The notes: generated by a model not told the origin, from the sequence alone. A stretch of 9,615 bases of DNA from an uncultured Pseudomonadota bacterium (GCA_913040875.1 CAJWHX010000100.1:1-9615), one strand, 5' to 3'; shown: positions 1 through 7,851, counted from the stretch's first letter. Program-made: numbers and translations.

Positions 1-286
1 CGGGTAGGTCCTGTGTTTGGTGATAATCATCACTCAGCCATCGCCCAGTCCTACCGTCTTTAAAACAGCCGAGTATGCCATCCTTCATCACTTGTGGGAA
101 CCCATGATCTTTACATGAATACGGTTGACTGTGAACTGGAACAGCTACTGACTCTGCGTGGACATTCTGGATCCAGACACCCCTAACCCACGACATCATG
201 AGACTCGATGGCAACAGTTTAAGCATCTGAGGAACCGACTCCACCAAACTACTGCAATACTTGAGCACTGTTACGCCAATCTCGCG
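1..286 (-). CDS. Possible partial open frame running off the left edge, unknown product
   Basis: Reading the minus strand, a frame opens after an in-frame TAG at 289-287 and stays open to the window edge, about 95 codons with no stop. It has mixed codon use, several Trp and Cys residues and a late segment reading VMKDGILGCFKDGRTGRWLS. The other minus-strand frames I read here contain stops. Possible starts are GTG at 268, ATG at 226 and paired ATGs at 199 and 196; none has a convincing ribosome binding site. It begins just after the stop of the lipoprotein gene at 306, on the same strand, so it could be a third gene of that unit. It could also be a decayed gene or chance: a plus-strand frame (158-346) lies opposite and looks no better. 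I recognise no family. Confidence 0.3.
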
Positions 287-305
287 CTAAACATATTCAA
301 TCGAC

Positions 306-1694
306 TTATTGAACCTCAACACCACAACAGTTCACGGAAATCGTGATGCCATCTGCAGCGGATCCTCCAGGACAATCTTCGGCAACCAATTCCAGTTCGT
401 ACGTTGTGGTTTCACAAGCACCAACGGAATCAACACTGGCACCAGACAATAGCACTTCTGTAGTCATATCAGAAGGGTCTTCCAATGTGGCATCACCTGA
501 CATGACGTACCATTGATAAGAAAGAGGATCACCATCGGCATCTGAGACACCGCTGTCGACCCCTAGTTGCACAGTAACATCTGCACAATCTGCACAGTTG
601 TACGTATACCCACTCAACTCACAATCTGCATTTCCTGCGTCCACTGCAATTGACGTACCAGCTTCCACTGTTGGCAATGCATTGCTAAGGCGCTCAGACG
701 CAGTGATGGTTTGCAAGTCAGGGATTGACCACTCTGTCCCATCATATACGGACAACGATACAATATAATCACCAGCAACATCGGTATACAATGTGGGATT
801 TACGCTTGTAGTATCTGAAAAGGAGTTGTTGTTGACTGCAGAGGTAGATGGCTTCGACTGAAGAGCCCACAGATACTCTAGCTCATCTCCATTCGGGTCC
901 ATCGAAGCTGAACCATCCAGTTGTATATCTGTACAGTCATACTCTTGTGACAAGTCCTCACCTGCATCTGCAACTGGGGCCAATGGATTTGCGGAGTATA
1001 CATCGACAGTAACGGTATCCGGTAATGAGTCACTCACCCCATTGTTTACAATTAATGAGATCAGATATCGACCACCCACATCAGGTGTGAAGGTTGTGCT
1101 CACCTCATTGGGGGACTCGACCGCCAACACAGTTGAATCTTCCGGTCTCGAGACCACACTCCACGTGTACGCCAGTGTTCGGCCCAATGGATCCGCAGAC
1201 TGAGATCCATCTAGCGTACCAGCAACTCCTTCCTCCAAGGTCAGATCAGAACCAGCCTCTGCAAGGGGCAGCTGACCTTCTTCAACCAAAATGACAGCCG
1301 AGTCCGGAGCAGAAACCAGTCCAGTACTGTCAGTCACCACAAGATCAACGATATAGGTCCCAGCTGTATCTGCAAAAAATGCCGTCATCGGGTCTACCGA
1401 CCCATTGTTGGTAAATGGATTCTCTGCTTCCCCTAGTCCAGAGGACGGTGGTACCCTTGAAAAGCTCCAAGAGTACGTCAGTTCATCTCCATCTGGGTCA
1501 TACGAGGAATCACCATTCAAACGAATTGGCTGGTCGGCGGTGTAGGAGCCACCCTGACCGGCCTCTGCAACTGGGGTCCCTGCTGTCGTAGAACCTGATG
1601 TCTTTGGTTGTTCGAGGGTATCTGAACGACAGGCAGCATAAACTCCTACGGAGAGTAGAACAAAGAGTGAACGTTGAACTGAGTTGAAAGTCAT
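306..1694 (-). CDS. Secreted lipoprotein with four PKD-like repeats (paralogue A)
   Basis: The 462-residue product starts with a short charged stretch, a hydrophobic run (residues 9-20) and a lipobox YAAC, so Cys22 is the likely lipidated residue after signal peptidase II cleavage. A low-complexity linker (about 23-40) follows, then four PKD/K319L-like beta-sandwich repeats at about 41-138, 142-232, 239-331 and 340-456. Each opens with a P-x-A/V-x-A-G-like motif (PVAEAG, PLAEAG, PVADAG, PTVEAG) and has a central hydrophobic-Trp strand (LTYSWSF, LAYTWSV, LEYLWAL, LSYQWYV). Asp-rich turns such as DPDGD could bind calcium, an inference. Repeat four carries Cys358, 367, 370, 427, 441, 456 and 457, suggesting disulphides and an extracytoplasmic site. 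PKD repeats usually serve as binding or spacer modules; no catalytic domain is seen. The gene follows paralogue B by 30 bp and is probably co-transcribed with it. Confidence 0.88.
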   Translation of the reverse strand: MTFNSVQRSLFVLLSVGVYAACRSDTLEQPKTSGSTTAGTPVAEAGQGGSYTADQPIRLNGDSSYDPDGDELTYSWSFSRVPPSSGLGEAENPFTNNGSVDPMTAFFADTAGTYIVDLVVTDSTGLVSAPDSAVILVEEGQLPLAEAGSDLTLEEGVAGTLDGSQSADPLGRTLAYTWSVVSRPEDSTVLAVESPNEVSTTFTPDVGGRYLISLIVNNGVSDSLPDTVTVDVYSANPLAPVADAGEDLSQEYDCTDIQLDGSASMDPNGDELEYLWALQSKPSTSAVNNNSFSDTTSVNPTLYTDVAGDYIVSLSVYDGTEWSIPDLQTITASERLSNALPTVEAGTSIAVDAGNADCELSGYTYNCADCADVTVQLGVDSGVSDADGDPLSYQWYVMSGDATLEDPSDMTTEVLLSGASVDSVGACETTTYELELVAEDCPGGSAADGITISVNCCGVEVQ

Positions 1695-1701
1695 AGAGAT
1701 T

Positions 1702-1707
1702 TCCTCT
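1702..1707 (-). promoter_or_regulatory. Strong ribosome binding site for lipoprotein A
   Basis: On the minus strand AGAGGA lies 7 nt upstream of the ATG at 1694. It sits inside the 30-bp gap after the preceding stop codon and supports this start, which also gives a complete signal peptide. Confidence 0.75.
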
Positions 1708-1724
1708 TTGAATAGTTGGGTAAA

Positions 1725-3137
1725 TTAGTTGTTGGAGACGCACGTGTAGGTGATCGTTGTTTGATCATCATCGGACCGTTCACAATCTGAAACGGTCAAC
1801 GTCACATCAAAGGACAAGTTGGCGTTCACGACCTGTGTTGGAATCTCTGCTGGGGTCAAAGCGGCATTCGGACTCGCAATATTCAACACACCACTGGGCT
1901 CGGACCATTGAAACTGTAAGGAATCGCCATCTAGATCAGAGGAAGCCGAACCATCGAGCATCACAGTATACGGAGCACAATCTGCACATGCCGAACTATA
2001 CGAAGTAGACTGACAATTTGCAGAGGCTTCAATCGTGACAGAATCCCCAGCATTTGCGATTGGTCGCTGATTGTTCAGGATATCTCCAATCGTCAAGTCC
2101 ACCAAGTCAGGTGCAGACCAAGCTGTCCCGTCGTTGACTTGAAGCTGAAATGTATACGTACCTATTTCATCCCACGTAAACTCTGGATTTGGACTGGTGG
2201 TGTCTGTAAAATTGGCATCTGTCACTGCCGAGTCGACGGGTGCAGATACAAGAGCCCAAGAGTAGGTCAGACGGTCTCCATCTGGGTCGAAAGAACCGTA
2301 ACCGTTGAGTTGCACAGGATTCCCAGCGCATCCACCAAAGTCCATCGTTTTACCCGCATCCGCAGTTGGAATACGATTTTGTGAACCAACATCTACGGAG
2401 CAAATGACTGGATCTGACCAATGGTTTCCATCCGATACGGTTAATGTTGTGACAAAGACACCCGAACAATCTGGTACAAAACTTGGACTGCTGGTACCCT
2501 CGTTGTAAATGTTGTCCGAAGTCAATGTTGAGCAGTTCGGAGGGGTGAGAGACCATGAATATGTCAACTCCGCAAGTTCTGGATCGGAGGAAGAAGAACC
2601 ATCCAAAGTCACAAGCTGCCCTATCTCGCCTTCGTAATTTCCGCCACAATCTGCGGTTGGAGTAGCGTCACTAGCCACAACCTCGATGACAATGAAATCT
2701 GCATCGGACACACTCAGACCATCCGACACTTGTAAAGAGACGACATAATCTCCTGTCACATCTGGAGTGAACTGCGGTGACATCGCTGCGATACTACGAT
2801 TGGCCGACAGTGAATCTTCAGTCACCGCTGATAGAGCCGGCACACTAACAAAACTCCAAATGAATAGAACATTGTCATCGTAATCGGAACACCATGTACT
2901 GTTCGATGCGTTTAGAAACACCGGTTGACCAAGCCCAACAGTTGTATCTGTCCCAGCCTCGGCAAGAGGCGCCTTACAGGTCTCTGAAGAATCAATCGCT
3001 GTCCCTTTCGTATCTGAACATCCTACGGTCATGCTTGACAAGGCTATAAGGAGACCCAGCGACAATCTAGAAGGAGACAATGGATAAATAAAAGGGGCCG
3101 ACTTAGACAAAACCACTTGTTGTTTAGCGCTGCGCAT
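1725..3137 (-). CDS. Secreted lipoprotein with four PKD-like repeats (paralogue B)
   Basis: The 470-residue product has a rather long N-region, a hydrophobic core (residues 25-36) and a lipobox TVGC, making Cys40 the probable lipidated residue. Four PKD-like repeats follow at about 57-155, 159-250, 256-350 and 358-467. They open with PLAEAG, PTADCG, PTADAG and PIANAG and contain Trp strands such as LTYSWSL and LTYSWAL. Repeat three (FDPDGD, then a DTTSPNPEF segment and DGTAWSAPDL) closely parallels repeat three of the next gene. Repeat four shares its C-x8-C-x2-C pattern (Cys375, 384, 387) and late cysteines (452, 466). This marks the pair as a tandem duplication. A structural or binding role at the cell surface or periplasm is inferred; no enzyme domain is visible. 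Because the N-region is long, a start at GTG codon 8 or 9 is possible. The Shine-Dalgarno match of the ATG is weak. Confidence 0.87.
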   Translation of the reverse strand: MRSAKQQVVLSKSAPFIYPLSPSRLSLGLLIALSSMTVGCSDTKGTAIDSSETCKAPLAEAGTDTTVGLGQPVFLNASNSTWCSDYDDNVLFIWSFVSVPALSAVTEDSLSANRSIAAMSPQFTPDVTGDYVVSLQVSDGLSVSDADFIVIEVVASDATPTADCGGNYEGEIGQLVTLDGSSSSDPELAELTYSWSLTPPNCSTLTSDNIYNEGTSSPSFVPDCSGVFVTTLTVSDGNHWSDPVICSVDVGSQNRIPTADAGKTMDFGGCAGNPVQLNGYGSFDPDGDRLTYSWALVSAPVDSAVTDANFTDTTSPNPEFTWDEIGTYTFQLQVNDGTAWSAPDLVDLTIGDILNNQRPIANAGDSVTIEASANCQSTSYSSACADCAPYTVMLDGSASSDLDGDSLQFQWSEPSGVLNIASPNAALTPAEIPTQVVNANLSFDVTLTVSDCERSDDDQTTITYTCVSNN

Positions 3138-3186
3138 GTTGAAAACCTACCAAAGAAATGGAACCAATCCTTACACTCTATAAAAA

Positions 3187-3214
3187 AGTATAGATGACTA
3201 CACTACAATGTAAT
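3187..3214 (-). promoter_or_regulatory. Candidate sigma70-type promoter of the lipoprotein pair
   Basis: On the minus strand, ATTACA (3214-3209, 4 of 6 matches to TTGACA) and TATACT (3192-3187, 5 of 6 to TATAAT) are separated by 16 bp. Transcription would begin near 3180, giving a leader of about 43 nt before the ATG at 3137. The region is AT-rich, so chance matches are easy. Confidence 0.35.
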
Positions 3215-3436
3215 GACATAACAGGACTAATTGCAAGCAATACCCTTGTCATTTCAATAGAAGCGTACAGTTATGTATATCATATCATACAATCCATGAT
3301 CTGACATTGTGGAGATCAAATTGATACAGGTGTTGGACACATTCAAACTTATTTCGGTAACTTTCCGTTCAGTGATGAGTCTATGGAGTGGAAAAATTAT
3401 ATCAAAATGGATATATGCCTGTGTCTACAATCATTT

Positions 3437-3440
3437 GGAG
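3437..3440 (+). promoter_or_regulatory. Ribosome binding site for the HEAT-repeat gene
   Basis: GGAG lies 6 nt upstream of the ATG at 3447, a standard spacing that supports this start. Confidence 0.65.
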
Positions 3441-3446
3441 TAACCA

Positions 3447-4169
3447 ATGGGATTCTTTGATTTTTTATTTAGCGGTGGCGAAGATTCACAGCTCAAAAAG
3501 CACATCAAACGATTGACCAATCTAAACGCACCGCAAGAAGAACGACTACTCTCTGCGCAGTGGCTTGCAGATAAAGGCTCTCCAGAGGCTCTAGCTGGAT
3601 TGTTGAAGCGATTTTCTTTGGTCTATGAAAAGCAGATGAAAGACATTGAGGAAAAGGAATACCTATACAAGCTGTTAAGAGCGCAAGGAGAAGCTGCTGT
3701 CGAGCCTACCAAGACATGGATCCGTGACAACACTGCCTTTGCAATCCCACTGCGAATTGTCGAGGAGTTCGAAGGTCCAGAAAAGACTGTTTCCTTTCTC
3801 CTAGAACTACTGGGACTTGAAATGGACCCTTTCAAAACCGAGAAAAAACGACAGATCATCATTAAACTTGGCGACTTCACTGATGAGAGAATCATTTCCC
3901 CTGTATCCGCATGTTTATTCGACTATGACGAAGAGGTTCGACTCGCATCTATTGAAACATTGCACAAACAGAACTCCAATGAATGCCACGAAGCCTTCGT
4001 TGAAGCCTTGGTCAATCCGGAAGAGGAGTCCAATCGACTCAAAATTCGTCTGGCGGAAATTTTAGAACAACGAGGATGGGACCTCTTGGACAAGGGTGAT
4101 AGACTCCAGAACAATCCTCCAGTTGGCTGGCATTTTTCCCCAGAGAAGAACCAACTGGTTAAAGGTTAA
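3447..4169 (+). CDS. HEAT-repeat domain protein, cytoplasmic
   Basis: The 240-residue product has no signal peptide or membrane segment and is rich in Glu, Lys and Leu, with predicted alternating amphipathic helices. The start MGFFDFLFSGGEDSQLKKHI resembles small HEAT-repeat proteins I associate with Myxococcota that begin MGLFDFL. Helical-pair units can be seen at about 30-57 (ERLLSAQWLADKGSPEALAG), 67-93, 98-124, 144-175 (the clearest, with DYDEEVRLASIETL) and 180-208 (ending IRLAEILEQRGW). The tail (209-240) is polar, with a GWHF segment. HEAT repeats form curved scaffolds that bind other proteins, so a partner-binding role is likely but the partner is unknown. The gene stands alone on its strand, diverges from the lipoprotein pair, and converges on the neighbouring operon with only 24 bp between stop codons, where no obvious hairpin terminator is seen. 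Confidence 0.85.
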   Translation: MGFFDFLFSGGEDSQLKKHIKRLTNLNAPQEERLLSAQWLADKGSPEALAGLLKRFSLVYEKQMKDIEEKEYLYKLLRAQGEAAVEPTKTWIRDNTAFAIPLRIVEEFEGPEKTVSFLLELLGLEMDPFKTEKKRQIIIKLGDFTDERIISPVSACLFDYDEEVRLASIETLHKQNSNECHEAFVEALVNPEEESNRLKIRLAEILEQRGWDLLDKGDRLQNNPPVGWHFSPEKNQLVKG

Positions 4170-4193
4170 TTTTCCCAACGGTGACTCAGCGCT

Positions 4194-5129
4194 CTATTTG
4201 AGTTGAGAGGGAAACTGAATGGTGGTGTCCTGAGCTCGCAGGTTTAAAGTGTGTCCATCTACGGCTCCTTCAAATGTAGGATCGACGCCCCATATTTGCT
4301 TTGTAGAGGGAGCCTTATTTAGCAAACGGTCCGACCAGACAATGTTGGCCTCAATGAGATACCAAGAAGCCAACACACGAACCTTAGCCTCCATATCGTC
4401 GCCCCATCTTCGAATGGGTTTGTCATCAATTAGAAGCACAGGCTCTCTGTCCAGCAAACTCGCAACACGTAAATGTCCCCACTCAGAACACGCATCTTGA
4501 AAAGCACGGTATCGATCAAAACCGCTGAGTGAAAGCATGGTACTCAAGGTGGTCTCTGCAACAGCAAATCGATTGTGGTTTCGGAAAAACCTCATTTGCA
4601 ACAACCGCAACAAACCAGGATACCAATGGGGCTTTTCAACAGGCATTCTCCACTGACCGAGTTGTATCCCTGACAACCCGATCCCCATCACTTGATGATC
4701 ATTGCTCCAACGCAGAGAGACCGTTGCTATAAATACAGGGTCAGTCATCAAAGCAACTTGAATCTCCGGATTGGAAATCACCTGCCTCAGCTGCTGAAGC
4801 GAACCAGCATCCAATACTATCTCGAGAGTGATGCTGACATCTCTATCTTCAACCCACATTGAGGCACACGCACCATCAAACCAATGGACTTCTTCGACCC
4901 GTTGCTCCCCAAAAACTTCAACGTCTTCTTCTTGTGCCCACCCCCACTGTACGATTAAATCCACCAACGTCGCTTCATCAAATACCGAAAACCACAATGC
5001 TATTGCATCTGCAAGAGCCGTCGTTTCTGGGGTGGCCATTTTGAACCGCATCCCTTGACTGGAAATCTCCGTCAAACGACAGTACGGCAAATCTGCTAGG
5101 CCCTGAACTTCTATGGAACGTATGTACAT
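4194..5129 (-). CDS. Uncharacterised protein, SMC/RecF-like N-terminus lacking a P-loop
   Basis: The 311-residue product is soluble, with no signal peptide. It opens MYIRSIEVQGLADLPYCRL, the usual first beta-hairpin of SMC/RecF/AAA-type ATPases (compare a generic MYI-x-S-L-x-I-x-N-F-x-G-L). Where those proteins have G-P-N-G-S-G-K-S/T before an ALAL helix, this one reads MATPETTALADAIALWF: the helix context remains but the Walker A glycines and lysine are absent. I see no Walker B or ABC signature. The rest mixes Trp-rich strands (ATVSLRWSNDHQVMGIGLSG) and helices, including FDRYRAFQDACSEWGHLRVA. It is probably the last gene of the operon, 36 bp after the GT-C gene, with a purine-rich GAGAGAG just upstream of the ATG. 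A binding or scaffold role derived from an ATPase fold is an inference; an unrelated fold remains possible. Confidence 0.8.
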   Translation of the reverse strand: MYIRSIEVQGLADLPYCRLTEISSQGMRFKMATPETTALADAIALWFSVFDEATLVDLIVQWGWAQEEDVEVFGEQRVEEVHWFDGACASMWVEDRDVSITLEIVLDAGSLQQLRQVISNPEIQVALMTDPVFIATVSLRWSNDHQVMGIGLSGIQLGQWRMPVEKPHWYPGLLRLLQMRFFRNHNRFAVAETTLSTMLSLSGFDRYRAFQDACSEWGHLRVASLLDREPVLLIDDKPIRRWGDDMEAKVRVLASWYLIEANIVWSDRLLNKAPSTKQIWGVDPTFEGAVDGHTLNLRAQDTTIQFPSQLK

Positions 5130-5165
5130 GACTCTCTCTAAATTGCTTTTTGATGGTCGATTGGA

Positions 5166-7019
5166 CTATTTATTTGGTGTTGGTGGCTGTCCTTGAGGGG
5201 GTCCCATACCTGGCATTTTCAGAGAAATGGCCTCCATCATGAGGCGATGCTGAGTTTTCCAAAGTTCCAATTCAGCCTCCGTATAGGTCACTTCCGGGAG
5301 TTTCCAAGCACCAATACCAGCCGCCTTCGCCACAGGAGGACCACACAGTGCTGTAAGTGCATCGATAATCCCTTGTGGCATACGCTCGGCACCATTTCGA
5401 TACCCTACAACAATCCATCCAAAGCCAGCATCTTGAAGAACCGCTAAGTCTGCGCGGTATTCGGACTGCATTGTACCACCCCGATTTTCATAAAAGGGCA
5501 CCAAATCCTTAAACAACTTGGTGGCTTGGACAAATATTTGTCCTTCACGAGCAAAGTACTCTACTCGCTCAACGGGTACCGCGTGCAGTTTATGACCATG
5601 AACAATCTGAGTACCCAAAGCGTTGTACCGATTTTCCATATCCGACCGAACTGCCAGTGCGAGATCAATCACCGCTTTATCATCCACCCCTCTCATCACA
5701 GAAAGCGCACTCGCCTCACGAGGTTGAAAACGGGACCATGGATATGGATTCATTTGACCCCACGAAATCTCCAACACGGCAAGCATTACAACAGGAATAG
5801 CCCATTTTGAGCGAGTCGCCAATGCCCCCATCGCAGAGATTGCCATCGCCGTCATTGCCAAAAATCGGATGGGAAAGTTGAGTGGTTCCGCCAGATATCC
5901 CAAGGCTCGATTGAGCCAAAACATGGGCATCACCAATCGAATCCCATTTGCAGTACGCATCTCTTCTCCGCCGACAGTCCAATAGGTCCCAAAGGCAAAA
6001 ACAATCCCAACAACGGCAACAGCTAGCCACGGCGAGGCTTTTCTAGGATTTCGAACAAGTCCAACAAGAGCAAAGCCCGCCGCGAGCCACCCCAAGTATC
6101 TTCCTCCACCATAGGCTGCGTCTTCCGTACTCTGTGATTCTCGCTTTGGAGAGAGCAACTGACGTGTTTCCAATCTTGCAGCAGGAGGGTCGGTTACTGG
6201 TTGACCATGATTTTGAGTGATGTAATTCATCAACCCCACTTCAGGTACCGATCCCGTTTTATAAGAAGAGGCAAATGATTGAGTTACGGGGATTACAATT
6301 GCAATTGATAGCGCAGCCGCAACGACGTATTGAATCACCAATTTCGGTGTTTTACGTCCTTTCCAGCCAGTGAGGATCGCCCATGTTAACACCGAGAGCG
6401 CCAAAAAGAATCCCAAGTAGAAGCATGACAACATCGATCCAACCAGACAAACCGCGACCGCGAAGAACCACTTCCACTCCTGTGTTTTACGCGCCATCAA
6501 CTGACATCCAAGACCGAGTGGTAACCACCAAAGATGATGCAACTCCCCTACACCAACATGAATAAAGAAGGCCATCACAGCAGAACCTTCGAGTAAGGTC
6601 CCCGCTACAAATCCTCCCACCCGAGACCGAGAGAGTAAGCGCCCAAACCATGCTCCCGTCACGCCTGTAAGGACCATATTGGCCAACGCCAAAAAGTTCG
6701 AGAGAGCAATCAGTGGCACCCATGGAAAAAATAGAGCCACCAGTCCATTCAGTGGCTCAATTGGATACAGGTCCATCCCAATCGGATAATTGACCAAATC
6801 TGTTTGATAAGGAAAATCACCGTATTCCCACACGCTAGACCGCATCCACCATAAAGTCCACAGGTGTTTCATACCGTCTGCTCTCGGAGAGCCCAAAGCA
6901 GCATAATTTGGGTATAGAATCATCGGATAGGTCAGTAGAACAGCGAGAAGTACAAACCAGCCTGTCTGCAACGTCCCCCATTTATGGTCCTCAAACCACC
7001 ATTTTACTCGCAGCCACAT
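5166..7019 (-). CDS. Multi-pass membrane protein, GT-C glycosyltransferase-like
   Basis: With the start at 7019 the product has 617 residues. A first membrane helix (about 20-37) is followed by an extracytoplasmic loop with D48 and W54, W57 and W58, then a DFPYQTDLVNYPIGMDLYP segment. This loop resembles GT-C type membrane proteins of the YfhO/PMT-like group, where the first-loop Asp is catalytic and the substrate is a polyprenyl-phosphate sugar. Further hydrophobic segments lie at about 92-127, 137-153, 162-174, 184-216, 229-247, 309-346, 385-400 and 407-419, roughly 10 to 12 helices. A soluble domain (about 430-600) contains YRADLAVLQDAGFGWIVVGY, similar to the C-terminal part of YfhO-like proteins, then a Gly/Pro/Met-rich tail. 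The in-frame ATG at 7094 would overlap the preceding gene by 74 nt; ATG 7019 lies one base after that gene's stop and is preferred. Acceptor and sugar are unknown. Confidence 0.82.
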   Translation of the reverse strand: MWLRVKWWFEDHKWGTLQTGWFVLLAVLLTYPMILYPNYAALGSPRADGMKHLWTLWWMRSSVWEYGDFPYQTDLVNYPIGMDLYPIEPLNGLVALFFPWVPLIALSNFLALANMVLTGVTGAWFGRLLSRSRVGGFVAGTLLEGSAVMAFFIHVGVGELHHLWWLPLGLGCQLMARKTQEWKWFFAVAVCLVGSMLSCFYLGFFLALSVLTWAILTGWKGRKTPKLVIQYVVAAALSIAIVIPVTQSFASSYKTGSVPEVGLMNYITQNHGQPVTDPPAARLETRQLLSPKRESQSTEDAAYGGGRYLGWLAAGFALVGLVRNPRKASPWLAVAVVGIVFAFGTYWTVGGEEMRTANGIRLVMPMFWLNRALGYLAEPLNFPIRFLAMTAMAISAMGALATRSKWAIPVVMLAVLEISWGQMNPYPWSRFQPREASALSVMRGVDDKAVIDLALAVRSDMENRYNALGTQIVHGHKLHAVPVERVEYFAREGQIFVQATKLFKDLVPFYENRGGTMQSEYRADLAVLQDAGFGWIVVGYRNGAERMPQGIIDALTALCGPPVAKAAGIGAWKLPEVTYTEAELELWKTQHRLMMEAISLKMPGMGPPQGQPPTPNK

Positions 7020-7028
7020 ATCAATCCC
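7017..7028 (-). promoter_or_regulatory. Stop-start junction suggesting translational coupling
   Basis: On the minus strand the junction reads TGATATG: the TGA (7023-7021) of the 272-residue gene is one base from the ATG (7019-7017) of the GT-C gene. A weak GGG at 7028-7026 lies 6 nt upstream of the ATG, inside the preceding gene. This geometry favours re-initiation by terminating ribosomes and fixes the start of the downstream gene. Confidence 0.6.
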
Positions 7029-7839
7029 AAACCGCAACAAATACGGTGACTTGTGGGTCAGTGCTGACAAGACTGTAGAAGAGCCACGTTCCATTCAATC
7101 GTGCGACGCACAGCATCCCCAATTCCATTGCCGCTTCCCAATCACACAAAAAGTACTCCCAACAAAAGACTTCCTCGGAAAAGAGTGGCTCCGAAACTTG
7201 CCATGTCCACTGACCGTCTTGGTCAAACGTCGCAAGGACCCTACAGCGCTTTTTCTCCACCGTAGACTCAATGTCGTCTTGATACATCAGCCGCAGTTCT
7301 TCTCCATCAATGGCCCATTCTGTCCAATCATGAGAAATCGCCATCGTATTCATATAGACAGGTTCCAGCTGAGCCTGCACCGAAGCCTTGACCTTCAAGT
7401 ATGCCCTATCTTCCAATGGATGACCTTGGGATGGTGTTGGCAAATGCTCAACAGAGACGCCTTCTATATCCACATCGAAAAATGGTATCACCTGCATTTT
7501 ATTGTCGCAGTTCCGGATCACTCCCAGTGATCCCTTCTGCCATGGCGCCCATGAGTTCATACGAGACTGTAGATTTTTGAGAGCCGTCTTCAGTTGTTGC
7601 ATGTTTTCAGGTGTCGGAGCACTAGGGGTCCCACCACCATATTGCAAGGGCAACGTTTCAAGCTCTCGAATCTCGATGCTGTGTCCTTTTGACGCAAATC
7701 CAATCATGAAGCGCCGAACACCAAATGGTCCACACAAAGCAAAGACCGCATCGTACACCCCTGCCTCCTGCATAGATTCAATCAACATCCCCTCAAAATC
7801 AGAACCATGGTTCTCTACCTGTGTTGTCAGCCATCCCAT
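7021..7839 (-). CDS. Uncharacterised 272-residue protein, operon partner of the GT-C proteins
   Basis: The product has no signal peptide or obvious membrane helix and appears cytoplasmic. I recognise no certain family. An N-terminal alpha/beta part (1-60) contains FGVRRFMIGFASKGHSIEIR, followed by a helical segment (78-96). A middle section reads PFFDVDIEGVSVEHLPTPSQ and then GHPLEDRAYL. The C-terminal half has ATFDQDGQWTWQVSEP and an amphipathic helix FLCDWEAAMELGMLCVA, then a beta strand. The arrangement W-x-W followed by a helix and strand faintly recalls DUF6882-type domains, but this is weak. AAGGAG at 7851-7846, 6 nt upstream of the ATG, supports the start. The gene lies 18 bp after the DUF2079-like gene and one base before the GT-C gene, so the three are almost certainly co-expressed. 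A supporting or regulatory role in that pathway is only an inference from position. Confidence 0.82.
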   Translation of the reverse strand: MGWLTTQVENHGSDFEGMLIESMQEAGVYDAVFALCGPFGVRRFMIGFASKGHSIEIRELETLPLQYGGGTPSAPTPENMQQLKTALKNLQSRMNSWAPWQKGSLGVIRNCDNKMQVIPFFDVDIEGVSVEHLPTPSQGHPLEDRAYLKVKASVQAQLEPVYMNTMAISHDWTEWAIDGEELRLMYQDDIESTVEKKRCRVLATFDQDGQWTWQVSEPLFSEEVFCWEYFLCDWEAAMELGMLCVARLNGTWLFYSLVSTDPQVTVFVAVWD

Positions 7840-7845
7840 TGAACT

Positions 7846-7851
7846 CTCCTT
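7846..7851 (-). promoter_or_regulatory. Strong ribosome binding site for the 272-residue gene
   Basis: AAGGAG on the minus strand, 6 nt upstream of the ATG at 7839 and just past the TAG (7860-7858) of the preceding gene. It is the best Shine-Dalgarno match in the operon. Confidence 0.75.

Larger units (their letters stand above)
3138..3446. other. AT-rich divergent intergenic region
   Basis: This 309-bp stretch separates the minus-strand lipoprotein genes from the plus-strand HEAT gene, so it must hold promoters in both directions. It is clearly richer in A and T than its flanks and has no convincing reading frame. Several TATAT/ATATC-rich patches occur around 3271-3292 and 3390-3416; the latter could supply a -10 element for the HEAT gene, but I cannot pick one. 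I see no tRNA-like fold, long inverted repeat or riboswitch-like element. Confidence 0.6.

Noticed and set aside
158..346. Plus-strand 62-codon frame, considered as a transposase remnant
   Set aside because: It overlaps the end of lipoprotein A, has no ribosome binding site, no DDE motif can be identified, and no terminal inverted repeats are seen nearby.
306..3137. DNA-level repeats such as recurring CATCTGGGTC and CTCTGCAACTGGGG
   Set aside because: They encode the recurrent DPDG and P-x-A-E-A-G motifs of the PKD-like repeats and are not a separate repeat or CRISPR element.
3271..3292. GTATATCATATCATAC as an operator-like palindrome
   Set aside because: Only the outer four bases pair; the pattern is explained by AT-rich direct repetition.
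4170..4193. Bidirectional terminator between the convergent genes
   Set aside because: The 24-bp gap has a short T-run but no stem of useful length. AACC-AACT-GGTT inside the upstream gene end is too short to call.
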